This document shows, piece after piece, positions 35,220 to 46,163 of a stretch of 64,000 nucleotides of DNA. The stretch lies in the NCBI GenBank assembly GCA_947034885.2, contig OX344758.2, positions 17,201,067-17,265,066 of the forward strand, given 5' to 3'. Numbering within the stretch: the stretch's first letter is position 1; every line of letters begins with the position of its first letter. The position numbers and the translations under genes are program-made. This DNA is from Thuidium tamariscinum. Its lineage: Eukaryota; Streptophyta; Bryopsida; Hypnales; Thuidiaceae. The notes beneath the pieces are model-generated. The model saw only the letters and a program-made list of their open reading frames with translations. It did no database searches and was not told the DNA's origin.

Positions 35220-38200
35220 TTAACTATAACTCAAAGTAAAAGACGTCAATGGCTCCGAATTCTCCAGAAACAGAGGCATAGACGACCTTCCAAACCGGGG
35301 CCGAACTTCAGGCAACTCCGGCAACACCATATCCATTCTCTCCGAGAAAGACTGAAACCACTGATTTACCAAACGCAGCGACGGGCGATGGCTGGGATCC
35401 GGCAAACAACACAACAACCCCAGTTTCAAAACGCTTTCGGGCAACATCCCAGGATCCTGAAGCTCAAACTCAAGCTCTTCCTCGTCATGGATCCCCTGGT
35501 CCCCCGCCTGGTTGCCCTCCTGGTTGTCATGTGGATCCCTCAGTCGTGGATCCACCATGAAATCTAAGCTTCCAGCTTCATGCGCTCGCCAAACGCTGTC
35601 CACCAACATCTCCAACCCTGCTCCGCCCTGCATCCGCATGGGTTTTCTGCCTGTGACGACTTCCAGGGCTAACACGCCGAACGCGTACACGTCGGTTTCT
35701 TTCGTGGCTTTGCCCGTATGTAGCATCTCCGGAGCAATGTAGCCCAAGGTGCCGGCCACTATGGTCGTCTTCTCCTTGCAGCGGTGGTCGACCAAGCGAG
35801 CCAGGCCGAAGTCGCCGAGGTAAGGGTTGAAGTCGGCGTCGAGAAGGACGTTGCTGGATTTGATGTCGCGGTGGAGAACACATTTCATGCCGTCTTCGTG
35901 CAAGTACTCCAGTCCAGATGCGACGCCTGCGCGGATGCATACGTACAAACCATTGATGGCAGGGTCATGTGGAAACGCAAGGTTTTAGAGAATGATGCCA
36001 CTAGTATTCAACCCCATAATTAGCAACGTTCAGAAGCTGCTTTTGACGCTCAGATGTGATACCAAAGATGATATTCAACGTCTTTACTAAGCATTGTCTA
36101 AAGTGTAACGTTTTGGAGCATGTTTGCTGAAAAATGCTGCATGTTTGCTTAACCATGTTCCAAAATCTGCATGTTTGCAAAGATACAGCACTCAAGCACG
36201 TACCAAAACTATGTGTGTAGATAAAATCGTTGAGGAAAAGCGTCGCTAAATTCTTCAAGTTTTAGTAGTGTGAAACTTAAAAACCCTTGTACACATGAGG
36301 AGTGATAGACATCGTGCACTTCCATAGGAAGTTACGGTTGCACCACATCATCAATTGTTTTGTAGCGGTTCTGTAATTTGCTTTACTTGAACTCATGGTC
36401 TATATCAACCGGCCCTTTGCGAAAAAGCTGCAAAGTCGATGCGAAACACTTGGGCACGGAACCAAGTCATATCTCTCCCTAAACTATCACAAAAAAATAA
36501 TATTGCAATCTCAAATAGTTGCAAACACGATGCACAATGTTGTACGAAACCACTGCAAAACTATTAATAGACTTTTAACAATCATGGCACAACCGTTGAA
36601 AAAACTCACCTTTCAGTTCTAGTGTTGCAAACATAAGGTATTTGAGGCAAACATAAGAATACAAAACATGTGAATGCGTGAATTAAGGACGCATTTGCGA
36701 CCGCCGACAGGTGAAGTTTTATTGGAGTCTGGATCTATCTCGAGATGCTTTAACTGGTTCATATGGAGAGAGGAGCAATTGCGTTACGCTACATGCGGGC
36801 GTATTCTGGACTGGCTTCAAGGATCGGTGCATTTGTGCCACTTCAACGAAATTGAGGTTTAATGAATCAGATGAGACCCGTTTAGATTGAAGATTTAAAG
36901 GAGTAGAAGGGAGGAAGGTGATTCAAACTAAGCGTTTTGAGATCTCCAAAATGTTCAAAGAGAAGCTAGGGGCAGTGTTTGGAACTAACCATACCTGCGA
37001 GAATGGCTCGTCGCACATCCCAGTTCAGCTCCCCATTTGGATGCAACCACTTATTGAGACTCCCATTGCACATAAAATCGTACACCAGAAACATTCCATC
37101 CGCGCTGTAGCTCCACCCCCGCAATTGCAGTAAATTCCGGTGCCTCGTCTTCCTCAAGGTCCTCACTTCCGCAAGAAAACTCCTTACGCCCTCCTGCTCT
37201 TCATCATCCTTAATATGCTTCACAGCCACCAAACCCCCTGACGGCAACGTCCCTTTGTACACATCTCCATAACCCCCGCTCGAAAGCTTCTCACTCGCAG
37301 TAAAACCCTTCGTCATCACACTGAGCTCCTTGAAAGTGTACGACCGCGACTCGTCGGGAAAGGAATGCAACGGCAGCTCGTAGAAAACCTTTGCTTTGCC
37401 CTCCCTGCGGTGGATCCAACCAAAACACACAATGATTCCTGCAACTAGAAGTCCTGCCAGTACCCCTGCCGAAATTCCGCCGATCAATCCAAGTTTTTTT
37501 TTGGAACCAGGTTTCGACGTTGTTGCAGAGGAGATTCCAGTAGTCGCAAATTCCCAGGCCCAGATCGTGTGAACTTCTCGTGCGCCCCCACCTGTACTGC
37601 CAATGAAACCCGCGTACATCTCCTCGTCCAACATCCTGTCAAGACGCAAGTTGGGGTAACTTATGACTGGAGCACTAGGCTTCGCTACACCAGAGCCATT
37701 GCGAAACCAGACTTGCAGCGTCAGATTTGCACTGTCATAATCAATCCACACTGTGTACGTCGCATTGGGATCCTTACAAAAAAACGCACACGACTGATTG
37801 GTATAGGCGGGGCGGCAAAGGTCATAAGTCTTCAACGTTGCATTGCCCACCACTAAGGCAACGTGACTATCACTCACGTCCGACATGGGAGGGTTGTTGT
37901 GGGAATCTATTTCAACTGCGAATAAGCGAAGATTGGGCTGTTTCAAATTCAAAGCGCACAAGGAGCGACCAGCAAGGCTGTTCTCTAAGTCGCCGACATT
38001 TGAGTTTGGGGAGAACATGAACAGCATCCCGTCGCTGCATTTGTCTGAGTTCTGGTCGAAGGAGGCGAAGGAAAACGTGAAGGAAGTGTGGAAGGAAGCG
38101 AGAACGCCGTTGGCTTTGTCCTGAAGTCGCACTTTCTCTTTGTATACAGCGCGGCCACAATTCTGCTTGCCGGGTGTGCCACCTTGGTGCGCAATTTCGG

Positions 38201-38450
38201 TGTTGAGGGCTAAAAACTTCCCTTGCGTATCGATCATGGCGTCTCCATCTACAAGGAACATGGTCTCTCCTTGAGGGTTGGCGACCCCTGAGGTGGAGTT
38301 GAAGGTGAAGTTGGTGCTTTGGCCTGCGACTTGAGAGATCGGCAACGTGAAGAGCATCACCATCGCGGCTGCGCTTGTCGTCCAGATCATGACAGAGAAC
38401 ATAGAAATCTCAACGTAACTGAACAAACGAGAATGAAACTTTACACTCAT
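35220..38450 (-). CDS. L-type lectin receptor-like kinase
   Basis: Plasma-membrane receptor kinase of 720 residues. The exons are 38450-36995 and 35926-35220, with a 1068-bp intron inside the kinase domain (phase 1). Residues 1-44 are a signal sequence (an alternative start is Met17). Residues about 46-305 form a legume-lectin beta-sandwich ([32 protein letters not shown] blocks). Residues about 320-345 are transmembrane. Residues about 385-690 are a Ser/Thr kinase: Lys411, Glu428, HRD at 504-506, DFG at 524-526 and an APE motif. It is an RD kinase and looks catalytically complete. The glycine loop reads SSGGYGDVY, so its first glycine is serine. The family senses extracellular ligands in defence and development; the ligand here is unknown. 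The intron contains three CATGTTTGC repeats near 36118-36180. The 5' flank carries a hairpin MITE. Confidence 0.9.
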
Positions 38451-38720
38451 TAAACCAGCACGTTCAATTCTAGGAAACGAAACGGGTAAGAACTAATCAG
38501 GCAGGCTGCAGGCAGGCACTAAGGCATGTTAATAAGCTTATTTTTGCCAAACGCGCAGTCCAAGGCTTCGCTGTCAACAGCCCGGTTCCAGGTACGGGTG
38601 ACACGGACGTTGGTACGCTTCCGGACAGCGTTTGAGTTCCGGAGTTCCGGCGATGGTTCGCCCTCTCCGCCTCTCGGACAGGGAAGGGAAGGGAAGGAGC
38701 CAAGATTGACCTCCGGCTAA
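38451..38720. promoter_or_regulatory. promoter-proximal region of the lectin receptor kinase gene
   Basis: A GC-richer 270 bp immediately upstream of the start codon on the minus strand. Short open frames on both strands are low-complexity and not called as genes. No clear TATA box was seen. Confidence 0.35.
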
Positions 38721-38818
38721 GGGGCGTTTCACACTATGGGCGTCCAAGTCGAGAGGCCCAATCAGATTTGAGAAAACCATGGCCTCTCGACTTGGACGGC
38801 CATAGTGTGAAACACCCC
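38721..38818. mobile_element. Tourist-like palindromic MITE
   Basis: The 98-bp element is flanked by TAA (38718-38720 and 38819-38821). Arms of 38 bp beginning GGGGYGTTTCACACTATGG match at 36 of 38 positions around a 22-base loop. A TAA duplication with G-rich ends indicates PIF/Harbinger. It lies about 270-370 bp upstream of the lectin receptor kinase start. Confidence 0.88.
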
Positions 38819-38948
38819 TAATTCAAGTGCCATTGGGTTGTTCATAGTACTGTTCGTGGAAAAATTGCTGGTTAGTTCGGGTAGTTAGAGGGATAGTCAC
38901 ACCTTCTTCTGTGCACAAAAATTCTTTGAAGAATGAGAAAAAAGAGGA

Positions 38949-39631
38949 GGGTGATTGCAAGAAACAATTAATGCCTTTTGTCACATCCTAATTTTTGACC
39001 TTCTTTTTAGCCACAACTTTTGTGTTTTAGCTTCAAATCACTCAAAATTTATAGAGAAGCTACTCATAGTTATTATAGAACATCATCTTGGACATTGGAT
39101 TCTAGTAAAGAAAAAACATACATTGACGTTTTAATTTGTAGAAAATAAGAAAAATAATGTTGAACAAAATTAAAAATTGACCATTTGAGAAGACTTTATG
39201 GTGATGAGGTTTCACAAAAAGGATGAGTTCAAAATCATTTCTAATGTTTTGAAGTATGCGTGCAAGGGAGGTCTATTTGCACTAATGTAGAGGTCATCAA
39301 ATAATATTTTTTTGGATTCCCTTTGATAGGGACATGTCTACCTACTATAAAAACACACCACAAAAATTTTAACCAAAAATCGTTAATTTAAACCAATCAA
39401 TTGTATAAAAAATAACCTAATCTTGAAAGCGTGACAAATTAACAAAAATAACTTTTAAATATAAAATGATTTTTTTTAATTCTAAAAAATATAGAATATG
39501 ATTGCAATTAAAAACTCTAGAAATATTTTTTTGGTTTGGGCATTGCATTCATCAATCAAAAGTTATAGCATTGGACAAGTACAAATTTTGCAAAGCGCTA
39601 CAAAAGTGGTTGGTGTTTCTTGCAATGACCC
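38949..39631 (+). mobile_element. non-autonomous DNA transposon with 4-bp target duplication, copy 3
   Basis: The 683-bp element starts GGGTGATTGCAAGAAAC and ends GTTTCTTGCAATGACCC. It is clearly the same family as 24875-25604 and 29992-30744. The flanking tetramers AGGA and TTGA do not match, so the target duplication has decayed or one end is truncated. Confidence 0.75.
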
Positions 39632-40037
39632 TTGAGAAAATTTAGTTTTTGAGTTTTTAAAAAAAATCCAATAAGTGACATCTCTATTGGTTAGTTTTGT
39701 GTCCTTCAAATTTCATTTTTCTTTTAATGATGATGGTCTTTGGAATAGCATTAAAAAGATGAAGAGAAAATATTTGTATTTCATGACTTTTCAATCTATT
39801 TTTGGGCCTCTAAGAACATGCTTCCATGTTGTATTAGAATTTAAAATTGATTTATAAATTTTCCATAGTAAAAATTGCCTTTGCCAAGTTCCTTGAAACT
39901 TTCACTTCTATATTAGTAGCAAGAACTAAACATAAAGAACTACTTTGCCTTATTGTCAAACTAACATAAAGGCAAACCAAAAGTTCAAGTCCATTGTTTA
40001 AAGTAGTTTCCTAGAAATTAGAAAGTTTTCACCCCCT
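39632..40037. other. AT-rich spacer
   Basis: No supported feature was found; the open frame at 39675-39857 looks like chance. Confidence 0.5.
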
Positions 40038-40163
40038 ACTTGTCAAAATGGCTTTGAAAATCTCAAACAAGGACTTATGAGCCCTCAAAATTACTCGTCA
40101 AAAATGGTTTTGTAAATCCAAATGAAGGACTTACAAGCCTTCAAAATTACTTGTCAAATAAGC
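40038..40163 (+). repeat. 55-56-bp tandem repeat, about 2.3 units
   Basis: Units begin at ACTTGTCAAA or ACTCGTCAAA (40038, 40093, 40149) and contain AAGGACTTAYRAGCCYTCAA. They are moderately diverged. Confidence 0.65.
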
Positions 40164-40493
40164 CTTTCAAAGCTGTCTCCCCTCTCTCAAAAATCTTTGT
40201 CCAACAATTCTAATGATTACTCTGCCAATTAAATTAAATATTGCTCACTTCTATGTAGAATTCCACAAATTCTTTTGTCTTTTATGCAAAGTTGGGCTGA
40301 CTTTTGTACATGGAAGTCTGATGGCTATAAATTCAAAGACAAATTCAAGTTTTTCAAATTCTACCATATACGCTTAGAATGAACAAGAAAATGACTGTGA
40401 TTTTTGAGACAACAACGGTTTTTTGGCCATGTGTCACATTGTTGGCTTTGTGGTATAGGCTGAAATTTGGAGAGAGAAAGAGACAAAAAGCAA

Positions 40494-40664
40494 CGGGAGG
40501 TTTTTGGAACTGTAGATGAATAGTCAAGCCCCACATGCCCTCCCACCAAACGGGAGGTTTCTTGGAACTGTAGATGATAGTCAAGCCCCACATGCCCTCC
40601 CACCAAACGGGAGGTTTTTGGAACTGTAGATGAATAGTAAAGCCCCACATGCCCTCCCACCAAA
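40494..40664 (+). repeat. 57-bp minisatellite, three units
   Basis: Units at 40494-40550, 40551-40607 and 40608-40664 begin CGGGAGGTTT and contain AAGCCCCACATGCCCTCCCA. The first and third are nearly identical; the second has compensating single-base indels. As 57 is 19 codons, the minus strand reads through as a repeated 19-residue peptide, but flanking composition does not support a gene. Confidence 0.85.
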
Positions 40665-41049
40665 TGTCAATATTTGGAAGGAGCCAAGCACAATGGTGTA
40701 TGAGACGGCTTGGAATCCAATGACAATTTGCCAAAACAAAACCCTGCCAGAAAGGCCACAATCTATTAGGTCAAGCAAAATTCTGCTCTAAAAAGAAACA
40801 CTGTCCTACAGTACCTTGCAAAGAAAAATATGGAGTTGAGTCCACAAAATCTAAAAGTTCAGTTAGCCCTGCTTGGATGTCAAAAGCCCGGGCAGGTTGA
40901 TTTTTTTCCATACGGACACTAACTCTTCCAGTTGAAATTTCCAGATGGCTTGATTTTTCATTTTATTTGGTCACCCTGAATCAGTTTTACTCAGTTCAAT
41001 TGAAAGGCAACGCCAGATGGCTTGATCGGCAAACCCAGAATGAATAATA
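40665..41049. other. spacer
   Basis: No supported gene or element end was found. Confidence 0.45.
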
Positions 41050-41139
41050 CTCCTTCTGTCCCACTAAAAGCTTCCCAAATTTTTCCTTCAAAGACTGTAA
41101 ATCACCTTAATTAAGAAGCTTTTAGTGAGATAGAGGGAG
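41050..41139. mobile_element. Stowaway-like MITE (90 bp)
   Basis: It is flanked by TA (41048-41049 and 41140-41141). The ends CTCCTTCTGTCCCACTAAAA and the inverted counterpart ending TAGAGGGAG match the Stowaway (Tc1/mariner) consensus CTCCCTCCGTCCC with a few changes. The arms pair over about 25 bp. Confidence 0.85.
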
Positions 41140-41266
41140 TAACTTAGAGCATCCCTACAGCAATTCAACAAATGAAATCAATGGATGGCGTTCCTGCTGC
41201 GGAGAAGATCAATGGACCAGATCATTTACAATGTTGCTTTGCTGAGTTGTTGTGGGGTTGCTCTTA

Positions 41267-44200
41267 GGGGTTGTTCCCGCGTGCTCTTAGTTTTAATTTT
41301 GGTGTCATTGCAGGGGGCATGTTTGGCACATTGCCCCACATAGCCTCTTTTGTGGGCAGGGTTGGGATGTGGGCAGAGTAGAGAAAATCGCTCGCCGGTA
41401 GAGGGTTGCTCCACAGCCTGTGAGGACCTTGCAATCTGATTTCATTTTAGTTTAAATTCGATTTTTCCATCAAAGTATAATAGAATGCAAAAGTACACAA
41501 GATTTTCAATGATAAAGTGGACCCAATGATGTGGCTTTTGTGACACATTTGTCAATTTTTGTGAAACAAACTCATTGGAGTCTTTTTGCCAATTTCGTGT
41601 TGAACTAGGAGAGGAGAAAAGATCTTTATACTAGTGGGGTAGTGGTGGATGAAACAAACCATGTGGGATATATGAATTAGGACAAAAAAGAACTCCTCCA
41701 CTCATGGAAAAGTGGAAACGCAGGAATTGTGATAAAAGTCAAATTTCAGACCTCATTTAGATATAATAGACTATATTTTTTCAAAAAACTTCAAACTAAG
41801 AAAAGTTGGGGAATCAAGTAAAATTTCATCTCCAGAAATCCATTTCAGATTTTAATACTCCACCTAAAAGTTATGAACAAATTTCAAAGAAGGTGTTTGA
41901 AAATGTCCAAAAAAATGTCCCTTCCACCTCCCCTTTAGAATTTGTCTATAGCTCTTACATGAGACTTCAAAATGTCAAGCCAATTTTTAACTTGCTTCTC
42001 CCACTTCTTCTAGTTCAATTTTTTTTTTTTTGAAGGAAGCTATTATACTATGCCCAAATGAAGTTTGGAATTCAACTTTGAGTACAATTCTTATGTTTTC
42101 ACTTAAGCATTAGCCTCTTCATTTTTTTGTGAACAAAATTGAAAAGTGTTGAAAATTGTATAATCTTGGCAGTGGAAAATTTTCTATTTGAGTAAGTGAA
42201 TCCATTTTTGATTTCTTTCTTAAGGTGATAGTCTTTACAAATTCCTATATAATATGTACAATATTGTTGTAGGAACACTAATTAATTAACATTGTGAAAA
42301 TTCATAATTTATTCATATGTTGTCTAAGAAAATGCATTTTAGGAGATTTTAGAATATTATGTTGACTTTGGCTAAAATCCTACAAGAATTTAGTAGTTTG
42401 TTTATACAATTTATGTGCAATTGCATATTCAGTTATATGTAGGCGTAATCACTTTATGAGAATCTAAGTAGTAATGTTTTTATTGTCAATTCTCCATTGT
42501 AAGTATCTTTTTCATGTGTATGTGTAATTCATAAGTTCTGTCAATCACAACAAACTTTCATTCAAGTAATGAAATTAAAATTGTACTTTTGAAGTACTTA
42601 AAAGTTATGTGTTTTTAAACTGATTTGATAAAGATTAATCATGAAAGATATTAGATGCTTGATGTGAATATTTCTGATCATAAATTCAAACATAAAACAA
42701 AATAATAATGTCAAAAAGGTTGTACAATGTTACACACTATTAATAGTATGTGTAGGTGTAGTCTTCATTGACTTTTGGAATTTGGGGAATAAATACCATT
42801 TATTCTGTAGTAAGTTTAGAAAAAATAAGTGAATTTTTAAAACTTATTAAAAAAACAAAAATTCAAAATATGGCAAATTTCATTAAATTGGTGACATCCA
42901 TTTGATATTTTTTACAGTTGGAATCATGCGATTTGGAATTTAAACTTGTCATAGATTTTTAATGTATTGTATGTGAGTCATAGATGTTTGGAATTTGATC
43001 TTGTCCAAGATGTTTCAAACTACACAGTCTAAAATCTAAATTTGCCATAGATCTTTGAGATCTATATGCAATCTACATGTTCGAATTCTATACCTATCCT
43101 ACATATTAGTATTTAGTTCAGACTATGTGGTTTGAAAATGGCATATGGAATATTGCCATTTTCATAAAATTCCTATTAAATGTAGGTAATGATGAGTTCT
43201 AAAATTACCTTGGATTGAGTATTTTGGAAGAAAATAACAAAGGACAATGGTGTTAAGTTCTACAAACATGTCCCTTCCAACCCCTCTTTAAAAATTGTCC
43301 ACCACTAACATTGTACCGTATTCAACAATACTTTTCAATTTTGTTTATAGAATATGAAGGAGTTCATAATTACACCTACGATTTTCCTCCCCCCTTCTTT
43401 CATTGTTGTTTCAACATTTGGAGCATTATTACACTTTTTTAAGTTGTAAAAACAACTAATGTCCAATGTTATTTGAAACAATGATGGAATATTTTACCAT
43501 CTTTACTTAATGGTTGAATGTATAAAAAGAGTTAAATTGTTTTAATAGCGTATTATCTTTAGACAATAATATTTGAAATTAATTCATATTTCATACCTTT
43601 TCATAAAAAGTTCCATTTCTTGTCAGACACCCTCTATGTGATAAGAGCTCTGACATGCTTTGACGTCCTACTAAACAAAAAAGGTTATTGCATATACAAT
43701 ACCATCCTCATACTAACCTAATAAATTAAATAATAAGTACTTGCATCAGAGCCTAATATTCAAACCCAATATAATTAGCTTGAGAGAAGAAATAGCCTCT
43801 TTTTGCATTTTCAGGTAATTAGAATTTTGGATATTGAGAAGTTTCTTTTATCATCATTAATCTATCATCAAGAGCTTGCAATCACTACAAGAGAAAGAGG
43901 TGTTTTAAGTGAGTTTTTAAATATAGTCCTAGACACCAAATTATAAGTAATGACCTTTAAGGCGATTTTCAGCAAAAAAATACTAGAAATACATGTATTT
44001 CTAGTAATTTTTTGTTGAAAATCGCCTTAAAGGTCATTACTTATAATTTGGTGTCTAGGACTATATTTAAAAACTCACTTAAAACACCCCTTTCTCTTGT
44101 AGTGAATATACGAGGGCTAAACAATTGGCATAAGATATCCACCAACATTTTCAAAATCCAATGTTGCTTTGATGTAGAACATGAACATGGATTGAAAGTT

Positions 44201-45535
44201 ATGAATTGTAAAAGGGTGTCATTCCCCCATTAAAACCCCAAAGAGCTCTATGTCACAAAAGTTGAAAGTGATTTTATTGTAAAAAATTAAAATTTGACAA
44301 CATTCTTGATTAAGCATCACAACATTTCAATTTGAGAGCATCAATATTAAAATAGAACAAGCACACAATGAGGTGACCTCTTGTTTGATAAGTCTTATGA
44401 AACCCTTATAAAAGGTGATTTCAAAGAATTCAATCATAAATAATTGTTGATTCAATATTTTACAATACCATATTGAAAATGTTGAAACAATACCTTTGAA
44501 TAATTGTTGATTCAATATTCCTACACTACCAAATTGGAATTATAGAAACAATATTTTTGATTGACAACATTGATTCAATATAACTTGTAACATTCTTTAG
44601 ACAACCTTAAGTGTCTACTAGTTGTGTTTTTCATGTTGTTTCAGCAATGGTAAAATATTGATTTAAAGTTCTACAGAATTTGAGATGTAACTAAAAAAGC
44701 AAGAATTGTGTTCAAAGTTGAATTCCAAACTTCATTTGGGCATAGTATAATAGCTTCCTTCAAAAAAAAAAATTTGAACTAGAAGAAGTGGGAGAAGCAA
44801 GTTAAAAATTGGCTTGACATTTTGAAGTCTCATGTAAGAGCTATAGACAAATTCTAAAGGGGAGGTGGAAGGGACATTTTTTTGGACATTTTCAAACACC
44901 TTCTTTGAAATTTGTCCATAACTTTTAGGTGCAGTATTAAAATCTAAAATGGATTTCTGGAGATGAAAGTTTACTTGATTCCCCAACTTTTCTTAGTTTG
45001 AAGTTTTTTGAAAAAATATAGTCTATTATGTCTAAATATAGTCTAAATGAGGTCTGAAATTTGACTTTTATCACAATTCCTGCGTTTCCACTTTTCCATG
45101 AGTGGAGGAGTTCTTTTTTGTCCTAATTCATATATCCCACATGGTTTGTTTCATCCACCACTACCCCACTAGTATAAACATCTTTTCTCCTCTCCTGGTC
45201 ATCACGAAATTGGCAAAAAGACTCCAATGAGTTTGTGAGACAAAAAATGACAAATGTGGCACAAAAGCCACATCATGGGTTCCACTTTTTCATTGAAAAT
45301 CTTGTGCACTTTTGCATTCTATTATACTTTGATGGAAAAATCAAATTTAAACTAAAATGAAATCAGATTGCAGGATCCTCACATGCTATGGAGCAACCTT
45401 CTACCGGCGAGCAATTTTCTCAAATCTGCTCACATCCCAGCCCTGCACACGAAAGAGGCTATGTGGGACAATGTGCCAAACACGCCCCCTACAATGACAC
45501 CAAAATTAAAACTAAAAGCACGTGGGAACAGCCCC
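41267..45535. mobile_element. 4.27-kb PIF/Harbinger-like element with ~830-bp inverted arms
   Basis: The left arm 41267-42092 and the right arm 44701-45535 are reverse complements with high identity by eye (roughly nine in ten bases or better) and few indels. The ends read GGGGTTGTTCCC and GGGAACAGCCCC. The flanks are TTA (41264-41266 and 45536-45538), the target duplication of PIF/Harbinger. The internal 2.6 kb is A/T-rich and has no transposase-like frame, so the element is non-autonomous. A palindromic CACTA-type MITE is nested at 43883-44104. Confidence 0.8.
43883..44104. mobile_element. near-perfect palindromic CACTA-type MITE
   Basis: The 222-bp element starts CACTACAAGAGAAAG and ends CTCTTGTAGTG, flanked by AAT (43880-43882 and 44105-44107). 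The two 111-bp halves differ at about three positions. CACTA ends plus a 3-bp duplication identify the CACTA (En/Spm) superfamily. It is nested in the PIF-like element. A half copy lies at 49290-49384. Confidence 0.9.
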
Positions 45536-45578
45536 TTAGTGAGAGTGAAATAATTTTTTGTTGAAGGAAACTTACCTA

Positions 45579-46161
45579 AGGTAGGAGGCTCGAATTTTCA
45601 GAGGTCATTTAGAATCGACCCTACAAAAGGGGCTTGAATTGAGTAGAGCATTTCCCAAATGGATAGGCCTTTTTTGTGTAAAGAAACATCAATTCCTGTG
45701 CTTCATTTAAAGACAACTATGTCTCTGATATTGTGACTGTAATGAGCGAAATGTACTGGTACTATGATTGTTATTGCACATATATTAAAATAATAGTTTC
45801 ACTTGATGGAATACATTGTTCTTTGAATTAGAACTAGAAGAATATAAAGTGCTTGCTTTTATGACTGAACTGAACCATCCTAAGCACTATGGCATTCACT
45901 TCTTGGACTGCTTTTTTCTATTCAAAGACATGTGTGACTTAGAATAAGCTGTACCCTATGAACACAAATAGCGCCCTATGGCCATATGTCTTTGAAAATC
46001 ACTAGTTATTTCAATTGTAGTCCAAAAATTGAGGAAAATTTTGCAAGTCATAACTTTCTTACAGTTGCATTTGGGAAAAAATTGCCACCACTATCTGCTG
46101 CACTGATTTTTGCACAGCCCTCTACTTCTTCTAAGGTACACGATTCAAGAGCCTCCTACCT
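45579..46161. mobile_element. TA-flanked element with AGGTAGGAGGCTC ends
   Basis: The 583-bp element is flanked by TA (45577-45578 and 46162-46163). The ends AGGTAGGAGGCTC and GAGCCTCCTACCT are exact over 13 bp. The ends resemble those of the MITEs at 27667 and 48229, so it may be a longer member of the same family. The open frame at 45986-46219 has no recognised domain. Confidence 0.8.
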
Positions 46162-46163
46162 TA

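Noticed and set aside
35220-35948. Treating 35220-35948 and 36966-38450 as two separate genes
   Set aside because: Kinase subdomains are split exactly across a GT-AG intron with matching phase, so they are exons of one gene.
37569-38194. Opposite-strand frames within the lectin receptor kinase
   Set aside because: They are mirror frames of the well-supported lectin domain on the other strand.
40354-40761. 135-residue minus-strand frame with a 19-residue repeat
   Set aside because: It is explained by the 57-bp minisatellite; flanking sequence has no coding signature.
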